From the NCBI GenBank assembly GCA_015680685.1, contig MNCI01035006.1, positions 39,263-103,262 on the forward strand: a stretch of 64,000 bases of DNA, in the 5' to 3' direction. Below the pieces are notes generated by a model. The model was given only the letters and a program-made list of their open reading frames with translations. It searched no databases and was not told the DNA's origin. This document shows positions 11,036-23,619 of the stretch, piece by piece (the stretch's first letter is position 1; each line of letters starts with the position of its first letter). The DNA is from Gnetum montanum. Taxonomy: Eukaryota; Streptophyta; Gnetopsida; Gnetales; Gnetaceae. The translations under genes were made by a program, and so were the position numbers.

Positions 11036-12149
11036 AATAAATAATGTAATTTTAAAAATTATACTTTGAAACATCTTTAGGTGTCATTATAGCATAATCA
11101 TATCTAAAATCTCTAGAATAAGGGAATTGTATATTACTTCCAAGTTCTTTAACTAATGTTGAAATTTTTACTTCTTCTATTAATGGGAAGATTTTTCTTG
11201 ATTCTCAAAATGTAGATTTACAAGCTAGTAAGAAAAATGTTATGATGTTTTTCTTTTCTAGTGATGTTGATGTAACTAAGACACTTGATTTTGTTCTTAT
11301 TGATGATGTATATAAGTCATCAGTCTTATATCACAGTATGTGTTCATTCAAAATTTGGATTACCTACTTCATAATTAAAGTTTTATTTCTTAGTTAAATG
11401 ATGTGAGGAAAAAACATGACATCTAAGCTCTTCATACCAAGTATTGTTCTCATTTTCTTACTTGTTGAGTTTGATAATGTTTCGATGGTGTAGTGTGCAT
11501 TAGATATAGGATCTTTTATACATAAGCATGCAATGTTGATCATTTGTAAGTGGGCTCTAAATTCTGATGTCCAATTTGAAGAATATGCTTAAGTTCCATG
11601 TTTTGTTAATTTATATAATCTTTCATTGATCTGTTATAAATCTAAGTAGGAAATTATTAGTCTTCTTGGTCCCATTAAGCATATGGAATCTATTTCTACA
11701 ACTTTTAGTTTTTGTAAATATTTTTTTTATTAAAATCAACTTTACAATTGTAAAAAGAAATTAGTATTGTAAGCAAAAGAAAACACTTATATTCAAAAAT
11801 TACATATTATAATCTTCCTAATTATTGCAAATTTTTCCATTGTAAAGGACAATTACATATTTAATGCTTGTCCTTTTTTATTCAAGAAAAAAGATTATGA
11901 ATAAAAGAAAAAATTCATTGAATTTGAAGATAGAAAAAAGTAATATAAAGATGGAGATATGATAAATATTTATGATTACATGTCAAATCTTCAGAATGGA
12001 TAGTATATTCAAGATATTTAAACTTCTAATAATGCATTTGTAACTATTGGTTAAGATATGGAGATAATATCTTTTGATAATATTGATTTTATTGATAAAA
12101 CAAGACCCTTCTCTTTCTCTACCCAATGTTAATATTTTTATGGAGTGTT
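11036..12149 (+). other. Unassigned, possibly LINE-derived
   Basis: AT-rich. A plus-strand frame near 11160-11340 reads like decayed protein (TSSINGKIFLDSQNV, then FFSSDVDVTKTLDFVL), but I recognise no domain. It precedes a LINE 3' UTR in the same orientation, so it may be older LINE coding DNA. Confidence 0.3.
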
Positions 12150-12345
12150 TGATTTTCTACCCCATAGGAGAGCCTTTTTTTAAAGGATTTATTATTAAGA
12201 TAAAAACCTAAAAACACTTTCCCAAAAGCATTAGGTGTTTTCTTTTTATTAATTTGGAGTTTTTCTTCTCTATAGTACTCCTCTTGTTTTGTACTCTGAA
12301 TTTTATTATATATATATATATATAGGGGTTTGACACCCAAAAATG
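12150..12345 (+). repeat. LINE 3' UTR, plus strand
   Basis: Matches the 3' UTR at 10680-10870: AAAACCTAAAAA, then CATTAGGTGTTTTC, then TTTGGAGTTTTTC and a final GGGGTTTGACACCC. A (TA)n run lies at 12305-12324. Confidence 0.65.
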
Positions 12346-12369
12346 AATAATAATATTAAAATAATTCAA

Positions 12370-14424
12370 ATTATATCAAAGCATTAAAGGAAGAGCCTTT
12401 GTAGGTTTTCATCTTTACAACCAATCTTGAAAAACCTTTCCTTTGGGATAGGAAAAGGAACAATCCTTACCCTAATTCAAAAGCACTCTCATGGGTTTTC
12501 ACTTCTTACTAAAGAATTTCTTGTAAAGATTTGGAGAAAACTCTTTCTAAAGATAAATGAATACATCAATAAGAAATAATGAATAAATAGTAACAAAATT
12601 TGAAAGCTTCCCATTCTTGAGCCTTCAAACAAAAAATAAATTAATATTATAAAATTAAATTAATTATTCAACTTTCATTGAGATATTTTTTGCTTAAAGA
12701 TGGAGCTAAAATGTGATATCTTTGAGAATTTAGTATTAAAATCCTAAAAAGAGATCATAGTTATAATCTTTTTATTGGAAAATAACCGCACACTAAATCT
12801 TGCAAATAGAATAGAGAACAAGTAATTGAAGACATTTTCAAATGCAAAGAAAGAACATAGACAAATCAGGCTAATCACTAAGAATGACTTCATTAATGCT
12901 TGGTTGAAGGTTTTTACAAATTCTGAATACCCATTTCCTAGCATGCTAAGTAATAAGATACTAAAAAGAGAAAATGAGTCTTCATTTCTATAAAGAGGAT
13001 GTTGAGAAGAAACATTTCTCATATGTTTAAGACAAGTGTTAATAGGAAGACCTTGATGAATAACACACTATAAAAAATATAAATTTTAGGAAATGTTGGA
13101 GCTCTCCAAATATCTTTCATTTTCTTCATCCAAACGAACATTGATAAGTGCATTTTTCAAACATTATTGAATTTGTTAGGAATAAAATCATTCTTTGTAA
13201 GAATCTTGTAAGTAACTTTTGAATTAAAAAAAAAAACAAATCTTTCATCCTTCCAAAAAAATATATGGAAAATTCTAATGTAAACTATTATTAACTTTAA
13301 TAAATCCTCAAGATTAGAAATTAAATTTTCAAAATTCTTTTTCCTCTTTCTGTTCAAAACCATAGAGTCTAGAAGCTTCATTTTATGTAATGCATTTATC
13401 ATGCATATGTAGACAAGAAATTATAGTGATACAAAATTTGCTTAAGTGGTATGTAATCTAGATGAATTAATAGTCCAAGCTCCTTCATTAAAAGAAAGCC
13501 ACCATGGGCTAGTTTTCTTAAGAATATCTTCTGAAACTATAATACGATTGTAATTCTAATATTTACTAAGCTTACACCATGTCTTCAAAATTTGTTTCAA
13601 AATTTGAAAATGAAAAATAGAAATGGCCTAAGAAAAAAGAAGGCATTAAAGAAAGTTATTAGAAAACTAATGGTTATTATTTTTAGGTTTTCCTTGCATA
13701 AGTCTGCTTCTTAAAAGAAGCATTCAAATATCATCTTCATTAATGCACTTTATAATCCATTATGTTGCAAGAGAAATACCATAGTTATAACAATTAATGA
13801 GATTAAGTCCTTTGTCTTTCTTTTTATTAGTATAAATATCCTAAAAAACTCTAGAAAAACATTTTCTATGTTGTTTAGTAGGACAAAGAAATTGACAAAT
13901 AATACTATCAATTCTATCATAAGAAGCTTTAGAGAAAGCCTAATAACTAGAGTAATAAAGATGAGTTGATTAAAGCATTTTTTTAATAACTAAAACTTTG
14001 TCCACAAGGGTGATCTTTCTTTTCAATTTTATTAACCACATAATTCCACAAAATAGTAAGATTAACCTCAAAAGAAAAAGATATTCCTAAACTTTTAAAG
14101 ACAGAATGTTTTTTGAAGATTTTCCAAGACTTGAAAGTAACCTACTTATCAATATTGCCATTACAATAAATAGCATATTTTTGCCAATTGATATGAAAGA
14201 CATATAACATGTAGTAATCTTCCACTCTAGTTAAAATATTATTAATATATTGCAAAAAAATTATTAATCATTTAAAAAAATCATCTACAAAATGCATGTC
14301 AACAAATTGCATACCTTGATCATTAATTGAAATTTTCTTAATAATATTCATTTGTAGATCATATTGTAGATTATGTGAAAGAAAGTTTGCATAATAATAA
14401 AATGATAGAAAGTTAGAGGATAAC
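12370..14424 (-). pseudogene. L1-type LINE, 3' part (RT C-terminal half and 3' UTR)
   Basis: This is the downstream part of a minus-strand non-LTR retrotransposon whose upstream part is at 60943-62776. Reading leftwards from 14424, a frame gives NDQGMQFVDMHFVDDF at about 14330-14275. FVDD is the reverse-transcriptase catalytic box equivalent to Y/FADD of L1. Further left, 13110-12950 gives a decayed zinc-binding-like region, and 12370-12560 is the inverted copy of the 3' UTR seen at 10620-10740. Many stops and frame changes are present, so it is dead. The split from its upstream half is explained by solo LTR B and element C, which sit exactly between conserved RT motifs. Confidence 0.72.
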
Positions 14425-15254
14425 TGATGAGCTGCGATATTGCATACACGATATCGGGGCCGTGATATCGGATCCTGTCATGCGATATTGGACATTTGAT
14501 ATCGGTACTAGTCTCGTTGCCTATAAATAAGAGGTAGGCACACTTGGTTTAGGAGTTAGCCTTAGTCCCTTACTCAAACTCTTGCAGTTTCTCCCTCTCA
14601 GAGTTAGAATTATTTCTGAGTGCCCACAGTAGGAGTCATAAAGTGAACAAATCTTTATTCAAGCATTGTGTACTTGAGCACACCTTATGTCCGAAAATAA
14701 AGATGAACTTTGTGATAAACCTTGCAGCATTCAGAATAGCTTATCTCTCACCCTTAATGCTATTTATAGTTCTTTAATGCTTTCATTAGTTAATTAATGT
14801 TGCTTTCATTGATTCGTTAATTTTCACAAGTAAGCACACTTAGTACGACCACTTCGAGCATACATGGAACACTTGGTAATCCAGTATCGATTAGCGTTTG
14901 GTAATCCCAGTAGTGTTACACTGGTTCAGGATGTGTACGGCAAGTGGGAACGGATGTTGGTGTTAGGACTAGTTCGGATCTAGCTGATTAGTTAATTTAA
15001 ATTAGTTATTCAATTAATTCACTTCTTCCCTCTTTAGCACCAAGACATAAAACATAAAAAGCATAAAAATCATATGCCTCAAGTTTACTTAACCATACAA
15101 TTGTGCCATACGAGTAAGCTTGGGAAGACAACAATTGCTAACCCATCCTTGTTCTATGAAGGTGCATAAGCACTTAGTCCCTGGAATTTGATCGGATTGT
15201 GCATGAATGCTCGTATTCATATGGTTGGGCATAGGTGTACCTTGTTGCTCATCA
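14425..15254 (+). repeat. Solo LTR B (Athila-like family)
   Basis: An 830-bp LTR with TGATGAG/CTCATCA ends and no primer site, gag or second LTR beside it, so it is the product of LTR-LTR recombination. Flanks ATAAC (14420-14424) and ATACC (15255-15259) look like a 5-bp duplication with one change. U3 is packed with GATATCG-type palindromes (14433-14510). A CCTATAAATA TATA box is at 14520 and an AATAAAGATGAAC polyadenylation-like site near 14695. It splits the LINE at its QG.PLS motif. Confidence 0.85.
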
Positions 15255-15297
15255 ATACCCTTGATGAATTGATCATTAAAGAGAAAACGAAGAATTT
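15255..15297 (-). pseudogene. L1-type LINE, short middle segment
   Basis: Only 43 bp between solo LTR B and element C. On the minus strand it encodes LRFLFNDQFIKG, which bridges the RT segment at 60943 and the KG(Y)PL start at 14424, in agreement with one continuous LINE RT before the insertions. Confidence 0.55.
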
Positions 15298-16174
15298 TGA
15301 TGAGTGGTGAAGCAATCCCAAAACTCTACCATACAAGTCACGAGTGCTAATGTGCAATGAGATCATAATCTACAGATGGACAATGTAATTATGCTAGTAA
15401 TTGATATTGAGTTCGCAATCGCTGTCTTTCCACTTTAAGTTAGTGAAGTTTATGTGTATGATTTAACTTGTGGTGAGGTGTATGTTAAGTGATGTTGTTA
15501 GGCTTATTGTACTCCTAAGTGTGAACATAATGGAAACAAAGTGAAATGCTAAGTCTAAGTAATGACAAGAATGTAAGTCTATTCTAGCCTATAGCAATAA
15601 GCATTCGGTCCTAGTTTAGAGTATATGCTTTGGGCTCATGTAACTATTACTAGGTTACTAAGCATTATGCTACTGGGAAAACTATGTAATAACACTACTA
15701 GGATTACCAAACAATTATGCTTAAGCACTCAAAACTAGTCGTACTCATTTTGCTTTACTAATGAATAAAGAAAGTAAAGTACTTTGAAAATGTAAAGAGT
15801 TATCTAAGTAAACATGAAAATTAATCTAGGTAAAACAGTAAACTAAGTGGATGTTTTAATGATAAGACGCAATCTCGATCTTTATTTTTGGTCATGAACT
15901 ATGCCCAAGTACATTTCACTTGAATAAAGATTCCACACAACTACTAAACATCACACTACAGACATTCACTCTATCACTAATTACAAAAACAAACTACAAT
16001 AGTTTTACTAAGGGTGAAGTGGAAACGTTGTTGATCATTTACCTAAGTGTTAGTGTTTATAGGGTTGCACTCATCTTGAGAAATTGTATCAACAATGACG
16101 TGGCATGGGTTACAACATCGTATCTACGATATTATACATATGATATCACAATAGATGAAAATTTGACTTTATCA
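15298..16174 (-). repeat. Element C 3' LTR
   Basis: Plus-strand view begins TGATGAGTGG and ends GACTTTATCA. It aligns throughout with 60061-60942, with a TATA box (minus-strand CCTATAAACA) near 16055. Next to it, 16175-16185 reads as a purine tract on the minus strand (CACAGAGGTA). Confidence 0.9.
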
Positions 16175-17345
16175 TACCTCTGTGACTAATTGGACACTCA
16201 TCCTCAAGTTAAAACAAAATTAGGAGGTAGACTTGATTTGACATGACTGACTAACTATTTACATGACTTAGAATGCCACAGTGGTGTTTTTACAAAATGA
16301 CACAGTTACATGACAAAACAAAAACAAAATTTGAGGTAGCTCGATGTAGATCATGTTCTAGGTAGTGGAGGTTCTTCCATTGACTTCTTCCCCTTGTCGT
16401 TAGGCTTTTGAAATTAATAGCAATTTAAGAATGCTTACTTCTCTTCTTTTATTCTCAGGTTATGTATCATCCACTCTTGTTGTGCGATGTTGGGTGGAGC
16501 AGGTACATCCCATGGGCATGGTAGTTATGGAAACATTTTATTTTCTTTTACATACTAAGCTACAAACTAGCATCTCTCCTCTTCAAATGTTTTGGCTATC
16601 TTTTTGAGTTCTTGGTAGTCTAACATGCGGTGCGCTAGGTTTTCTACTACATCCTTTTGCCTATGGTAGTTGGCCTTAATGATTTCTAGCTTTGAGTTTG
16701 CCATGTGTAGTTTTTGTAGTGCATCTTTCTGATTGATAAACTTCTTTTTGTATAAGACATATATGACTGCTACCTACTGCTCTAACTCATTTTGAGGCCT
16801 ACATATTGTTAACATGGCAAAGTTAGCATAGCGAAGGTTTTTTTACCCCATGTATTCTGTAAGGTCTTCTATTTATAAGTCTTTATTTTTCACCTCAACT
16901 TGGTGGACATGGGCAAGACTATCCAAGATGGATTTCCAATCTAGTTTTTATGTAGAGAGGGAATTGATTTTGGCCTCGCTATTTAGATTTAATTTTCATT
17001 TATTTGTTTATACATGCTTACTTGGTCTCTAAAATGCTCTTTAAGTCAGTTGTGCTTCTTGGCCTCGTTCTGCCACATGCTAATTTCTATTGTTGATTTT
17101 TGTCGTATAACATAGACTTCTTCCATTGATAGGTTTTAGTTATCTTTGGCCATGTGAATAATGTCTTGGTTGACTTGGACTAATTGTTCTCAGAGTTGTT
17201 GGATACTCTCCTTGAGAACATTCTTTTGCTTTTTGATTTTTGTCAACCAAGCTTTGTTAGTAGCTAATTGTTTATTTTCCTCTTGTAAGGCGATGAGTGC
17301 TTTGGCATGTGCATACATTTGGGCTTCTTTCACTAATGCATCCTA
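16175..17345 (-). pseudogene. Element C 3' ORF, C-terminal part
   Basis: Reading leftwards from 17345, the minus strand gives a long Glu/Lys/Gln-rich coiled coil (KEAQMYAHAKALIALQEENK, then KNVLKESIQQL) and ends near 16340 with CPWDVPAPPNIA...EEK and EPPLPRT. D ends its 3' ORF with the same pattern (CPWDIPIPTHIGNATW...EEK, EPPPPGT). This position, between pol and the 3' LTR, is where Athila elements carry their env-like ORF of unknown function. No transmembrane segment is evident. Element E interrupts the coding region at 17345, and the N-terminal part is at 52455-54230. Many stops. Confidence 0.65.
17341..17345. repeat. Target duplication of element E, left copy
   Basis: TCCTA, identical to 52450-52454 on the other side of element E. 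Confidence 0.9.
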
Positions 17346-17383
17346 TGTTGTGACTGAAAACTTCAATCACTGGAAAAACCAAG
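17346..17383 (-). repeat. Element E 3' LTR, outer fragment
   Basis: 38 bp from TGTTGTGACTG to AAAAACCAAG, cut off from the rest of the LTR (30764-32227) by element D. It matches 50918-50955 of the other LTR. Confidence 0.85.
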
Positions 17384-18341
17384 TGATGAGTGGTTGAGGT
17401 ACTCCTATGTCCAACCATATGAATCATGAAGCATTCACATGTGATTTGGTCAAATTCCATGAACTCTATATCTTTTGGTACACTACTCTTTTAAGAAGTG
17501 AACTTTGCTCTAATAGTCATTCATTGTCTTCTCAATTACACTTGTGATGCACATGGTATGATTAAGTGTAATTAAGGCATATGATTTTTCTTATTTTATG
17601 TTTTATGTTCTTAGTACTTAAAATAGAGAAATGAAGTAATTCAATACCTAATTTGATTTAACTAATTAACTAAGCTCTAACTAGTCCTAACATAAGCATC
17701 AAGTCCCACTTTTTGTACATGTTCTGAACCCACGTATCCACTGCTGGGGTTACTAAGGGCTATGCTACTAGGCGAACCAAGCAATAATGCTATTGGGATT
17801 ACCAAGCGAATACATGTTTATGCTCAAAGTAGTCATACATATGTGTTTAATCTATTTAGCTTAATTAATTAACTAATCACTTAAAATCTAATTTATCTTA
17901 ATTAATTGCATGATTAATGAAAATAGTAATGCATAAATGAATCATTAATCTATTTCAAGTGTTGCAAGGTTTGATCAAAAGGCTCATCTTTATTGCCATT
18001 CACATTGGTGTGTTCAAGTACAATAGTGCTCAAATAAAGATTCATACACTTTTTGACTCCTATTGCAGGCACTCAAAGAAATATTCTAGCTCTCAAATGA
18101 TAAAAATGTAAGAGCTCTACCACAACTATTTTCGGACCTCCATAAACCTAGCTAATGAACAAATATTTATAGAATTTACTCAAGAGCTACATCAATAGGG
18201 CCCCATAGACACAACAAACACTATGTCGAGATGGCCTCATCAATGGGGCAACACCATATAGATGGGGCTACATTGATGGGGCCCTATTGACGAGGCCATG
18301 TCAATGGGGGCCCATCAATGCAACATAATGACAATTCATCA
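17384..18341 (-). repeat. Element D 3' LTR
   Basis: 958 bp; plus-strand view TGATGAGTGG...AATTCATCA. U3 at 18175-18335 is a cluster of degenerate GATGGGGCC(C) repeats. The minus-strand TATA box CTATAAATAT is near 18163-18172. The next bases, 18342-18352, read CATGGGGATA on the minus strand (polypurine tract). Confidence 0.92.
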
Positions 18342-18589
18342 TATCCCCATGATTGAATGAAAACTTGTCATCAAGTTCCTTTACAAAATTGGGAAGGTAT
18401 GAGATTATTAACTAACTCTTGACATAACAAACTAACTTGACAAAACTGAGTGTCTGAGTGTACCAATCAACAACATTACAAAAATTGTGGTGTTCATGAC
18501 ACAAAATTGAACACTATGACATGACTACTCAAAATTAGACAACACATCCTTTGATGGCATGAAGGTGGTTATGAAGGTTAGATAGTCCC
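18342..18589 (-). other. Element D 3' untranslated region
   Basis: Polypurine tract at its left end, then about 240 bp without coding signal before the end of the 3' ORF. Confidence 0.6.
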
Positions 18590-21500
18590 AGGTGGTGGAG
18601 GTTCTTGAGATTTTGAAGGATCTTTGTTGGCTTCAGGCACATGCAGTGGTTAAGGCAGCTGTGGTTATCCTGTTGCAACTACAACCTCTAGTGAAAGGCA
18701 AAAGGCATCCAGTAATGCCTTCATCTTCTCTTCCTTACTCCAGGGATTGTTCATAGTCCATGTGGCATTGCCAATGTGGGTTGGAATGGGGATATCCCAT
18801 GGACATGACATTACTGGGAATAACTTCTTAACGTTGACAAACTAGGTAGCAAATTGTTTGCATTTGACATTGAACATTTTGATTACGTTTTGCAGCTCAT
18901 GGTAGTCATTCATTTTTTTGGCTAGGTTCTCGACAGTAGATATCTGATTAGTGTATTTACCCTTGAGAACTTTGGGTTTTGTGTTTGCCATTGCAAGCTT
19001 TTGCTTAGTGTCCTTATGGTGCTTGAACTTAGCCTTGTACAACAAGTATGAGCTAGCCACTTGCTTCTCTAATTCTAACTATGGCTGTTTGGCAATCAAC
19101 ATAGCCATATTTATATATCAAAGATTAGCTAGCTCCATGTATTCTATCATCTTATCAATTTGCAACTCCTTCATGTAGATTTACACCTTATTGTAGGCAT
19201 CTATGCCATCAATGATAGGTTGCCAAACTTCTCTTTCTTACTGGAGTTGCTAGAGGGTTTCATTTACTTTTGCCTTCACCAATTGGATGTGATTTTCATT
19301 AACTTTTTTTTGTAGATCAACCTGATCTCTATAATGATCCTTAAATCTCTTAAATTTGAGAGCCTCTGATTTCTAGGTGGCTACCTCTATTGTAGTCTTC
19401 TGGTGAAGGGTATGGACCTCCTCCATGGAGAGGTTTCTATTTTTAGTTGTCAATCTTCTTAACTCTATGTTCACTTTAGCTAGTTTCTGTTACTGTTGAT
19501 GGATAAATTTGATCAGTTATTGTTTATGCTCATCAACATTTTGCAAGTGATGGTTGTCTATAGTCAATTGCACATTCTCCTGGCAAGTTAGATTCAAAGC
19601 CTTCTAAATTTTGTGTTGTGTAGCCTATGCCAAGGATTGGTAGAACATCATCATCTCCATTGCATCCTTAACCCCTTTTAGTCTAGTGTGAAGTTGTTCA
19701 AGAGCTTCATCTCTTATCAATGTTGAGTTGAGAAATGTAATTAATTTATGCTCTTAATTTAGCAACTTCAATAGCCAAGAATTCATTTAGCTCCTTGGTT
19801 GTTTTGAGTTTCCCCTCTAAGATGATGTTGTTATACCTTACCTCTAGTAGCACTGACTAGGTTACAATAATACTATTTGGAAGATCAGAAACATCTAAAA
19901 GTGGTAGCCTAGTTCCCACCACTCACTCCAATAGTTCTTCATGTTGTGCTACGCTTAATTTGCTACTTATGGTTCCTATAGATGTTTGAACATCTTTGAA
20001 TGTAGTGACATCTTGTACAAATGTTGCACATGCATTGAGTGTTTTAGTAATTCTATCAGCAACCACATTTGCTACTATCTCCTACCCTTGGTGCTACATC
20101 ACCAACACTATTGCCCCTTTGCCTTCCTCCAAGTGCACTGAGAAGGTCATAGCATTCCTAGAGATTTCTTGGAGTGGTTGTTGTTCTATGAGAGATACCA
20201 TGACCTCTCTAGTGCTAGGATTCAACCTCACAGAAAACTATGTTCATCGAGCCAAGAAAATGAATTCACCTTCCCCTATTAGGCTAACTATTCAAGCCAC
20301 CTCATTTAGGTGACTCATCACTAGCTGATACACAAGTGGGTCCCCACCACTCATGCTTGCTTATTGCTCTTGTTCATTGAAGAGTCATTCTTGGTATTCG
20401 TGCAATCATTGGGCTATTACAATGATGTCTAGCATAATTGTTTGAGTGATAGGTGGAGGTGGAGGCTACTGCTACTCTTCTTGAATGGTCATTGCAGACA
20501 TCTTTTCTTTCATCATCTCCACCTAATTAGTGATTAGAGCATGGTTGAAAACATCATTTGTATAATAGACTATCCCTTCCCTTCAACAGAGTTTTTTGAT
20601 GAGGCATGGGAAGGGGAGTGCCTTCCTTCTACATTCATTTTATTTAAATTACTTCTTTATCTCTGGGTAGATTAGCTATGGAAGGTTGATAGGAAATCTC
20701 CCACGTAGAGTAGTGCATGCATGGGTAGAGGAGGCAATGATTTTGCTAGGCCTCATCATGGGGTTTAGGTGGAAGGTTGTAATCTTGTAGTGGATCCTTT
20801 CTAATAGTGTGAGTGCACCAAAATCCTTGCAGTCAACACCATAGGACCATTGCATCCATTCATTTTTGATGCTAGGATCCATCTGCATTGGAATCTTAAT
20901 GAGATTTTCCCTTGTTTCTGGCAACCCAAACACTTTAGTAATGGCCTGCATTGAGTAGGACATTGAGATGTTCTTGATTTTGACTGTTGAATTGACTTGC
21001 CTATTGTTCTAGAATAAGAATGTCTCTCCCATGTATCACTCCCTAGTGAAAGTGGTAATATGCCACATGGGAGAGATCTTCAGCTGGTCCTGTATTTTTT
21101 TAGGTGCTTGCTCCAGGAAGGGGGCAACATTTAACTCTTAGAACACTATTTTCTAGACCTCCCTTGATTTGATTTGATTCAAACAAGCTTCTATCAAGGT
21201 CACCTCAAGGTTTTCTTGCTAAGTTGGTGCCTCATCTTGGTGAAAATGTTCTATTGCTATTACTGGTTCTAAAATTTGTTAAATAGATTCCACCTCGGCC
21301 TCTTCTCTAAGAGGACATGTGGCATGGGTTGTAAGTGGTTCTTCCTAGGCTTATTCTTGGCCCCTTCCCATTCTTGGCCATTTCTCCCTTTGTTAAGATG
21401 GTCCTCCTTCCTATGTGTGCTTCCCTTTCAGTGCCATTTGTGGTCACAACACATCCATGAACTAGTAATTATGATGTGTAACTTTGAATATTTGAGTACC
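18590..21500 (-). pseudogene. Element D 3' ORF (env-position protein)
   Basis: About 2.9 kb of interrupted coding DNA on the minus strand between pol and the 3' LTR. The N-terminal part at 20960-20680 reads MSYSMQAITKVFGLPE, then LLERIHYKITTFHL, and resembles the element C ORF at 53800-53530 (YPLEVIEKALNIPNE, then KIYFKIRTYHL). A Glu/Leu-rich middle part fits coiled coil. The C-terminus near 18840-18600 has CPWDIPIPTHIGNATW and a final Pro-rich EPPPPGT. Athila elements have an env-like ORF here, and plant members often lack clear envelope features. I see no convincing membrane segments. Function unknown. Confidence 0.65.
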
Positions 21501-23619
21501 TTATCTTGTCAGTTAGTTACTCTTGGTTAAGGTTGGATCATGACAGATTGATTCTTTATTCTTATTTTATTAATTAATTTTCATTATAAGTCTCATTAGA
21601 GCTTGTTGGAAGGGTTTAACTTCTGTAATTTGGTGTTCAAATGTTGATTTCTTAGTTAAATCTTTGTGGGAGTTAGAAAAAATGGTAAAAATTTTTCTAT
21701 CAAAAATGACATGTTCATGGCCCCCATGAATAAGAGCTTATCTCCGATAGCTACTGGGTCAAAAAATAGAGTAATTTGGATAAATGGTTAGGAAGTTATG
21801 GGCTCTGGAAGGTTCTAGGCTCTACAAATTTGAAAAACTCCCTTGGCATTTGAGCAAATATGAAAAATTCTAAGGGGTTGTGAAAATTTATACTATTTTT
21901 TTGCTATGTTGATGGGGCTATGTATATGGGGCCTTGTATATGCATTGGCTTCATTAATGGGGTCCCATTTATGAGGTTTGTAAACAAAAGTTTCAAACTT
22001 GAATATCTTGAAAAATACAAGGAATTTCTGAATGAATTTGGAGTCGATGGAATATTAAAAAAGCTAAGAATATAATGAAATCATTGAAGAGGATCTTCAA
22101 AAGCTCAAAAATTGAAAAAGTTGATGAAGAGCATGTGTATATAACAAAATATGTAAAGGAGTGCACGGTTTGATGTAGAAGATGGGTTTATGAAAGATTC
22201 TATTTGCAAGAATGCCTAAGGATAAGGTGCTTAATGAACCCAACCAAGAGATATGTAAGTGGGTCCTTCCCATAGTAGGTACAAGCCTTGTTTACCCTTG
22301 CATAACCTCAACCTAAGTAGTTTGTGGGTCCCATAGGTGATTAATGGTTGATAGAACTTAAGGATCAAAACCCAAAAGATTCTATTGAAGAATTCAAGTA
22401 CGTCAGACAAAGACATTGAATTAAGAACATGGACATCAATAGTGAGGTAAGTTATGGATAGCATAGATGGATGATGGAGAAGTTGGAATGGAATTTTGAA
22501 TTAAGGTCATAAGAATTCCTTTATGGGTTTGTGTTTAAATGACCTGAGAAGATCCATCCATGGTCTAGACCAAAACCAATCGCTTTCAGTGACTTCACAT
22601 CACCACTCCAAGATCAATCCATCCCCTCAAGACACAAGAGTGCTCCCACAAAACAACCATTATTCCATAAAGAGAAGAAAAGAGAAGTAGGAAATGAGAG
22701 AAGGCCTTATTGAGAGGGGATCTTTAGGCATGGGTAACATGTCTTTCTAGTTCCATAACTAGTGCTCATAGCCTGTTTATTTGTCTAAGGGGTGTGCTTT
22801 GAATATCCATTATATTTTTTTTTATTTTCTTTTTATTTTTTTTCATTTTTTTTCTTTTTGGATGGGAACCACACCATGCAAAGACTTTATTTAACTTCTT
22901 GTTATTGGTCAACACAGAACATTAAGAAATCTATGAAAACACTCATGCACCCGAGCAAGTAGAAGAGTACAAAGAGTATTGAGTCCCCTTGAAGTCACAC
23001 CCTATACAAACCTTTCAATCATTTCCAATTCTAGAAACTACCAAGGTCACAAATTTATTAAAAGTTTATTTAATGAAAGGGACCTCAAACTTTCAAAATA
23101 AGAAAAACCATAAAGTTTGTGGATGGGTGGATGTCGTGGATTCATTGCCTATTCCATGAAAAAGAAACCATGACTTAGCCATCAATCCAAAAATTTAGAA
23201 ATAGAAACTAGACATTAGCAAACAAAACATTAAGCACAAACCACCATTAGTAATAGCTACAGCACCACTGTGTCCTATTTGCACAAAGCATGTTTATTAA
23301 CAAAAATGAGAAAATCATACTAAAAATAAAGTAAAATATATAAGAAAGTGTAAAATACTCAACAATGATTTAAATGTACTAACGATGGTGTAAAACAAAA
23401 ATGGTGTAAAATAGGAAAATTATTTAAAATCAAAAATGTGTAAAATAAACATATTGCAATGATAAAAAATGTGTAAAACAAAAAAAAAGAAAAAGAAAAA
23501 AGAAAAATTGAAGAGCCACATAGATGATTAGCGTTGGTGGCCATCTTTCCCATAATTGAGTTGGAAGGAGGAGATCTAAAAATTGAGCCTAGTTGCCCAT
23601 CCATTGAGGTATTTGTTGT
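21501..23619 (-). other. Element D non-coding region between pol and 3' ORF
   Basis: Two kilobases without frames. Holds GGCATGGGTAACATGTCTTT at 22727-22746 (shared with element C), a T-rich tract at 22805-22860, and an array-like AT-rich stretch at 23280-23510 with repeated TGTAAAATA. Confidence 0.6.
22727..22750 (-). promoter_or_regulatory. Conserved non-coding motif
   Basis: The same 24 bp occur at 55627-55650 in element C and, with one change, at 55726-55749, in both elements roughly 1.2-1.5 kb upstream of the 3' ORF. It contains the inverted repeat CATG-GGTAA-CATG. Role unknown. Confidence 0.5.
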
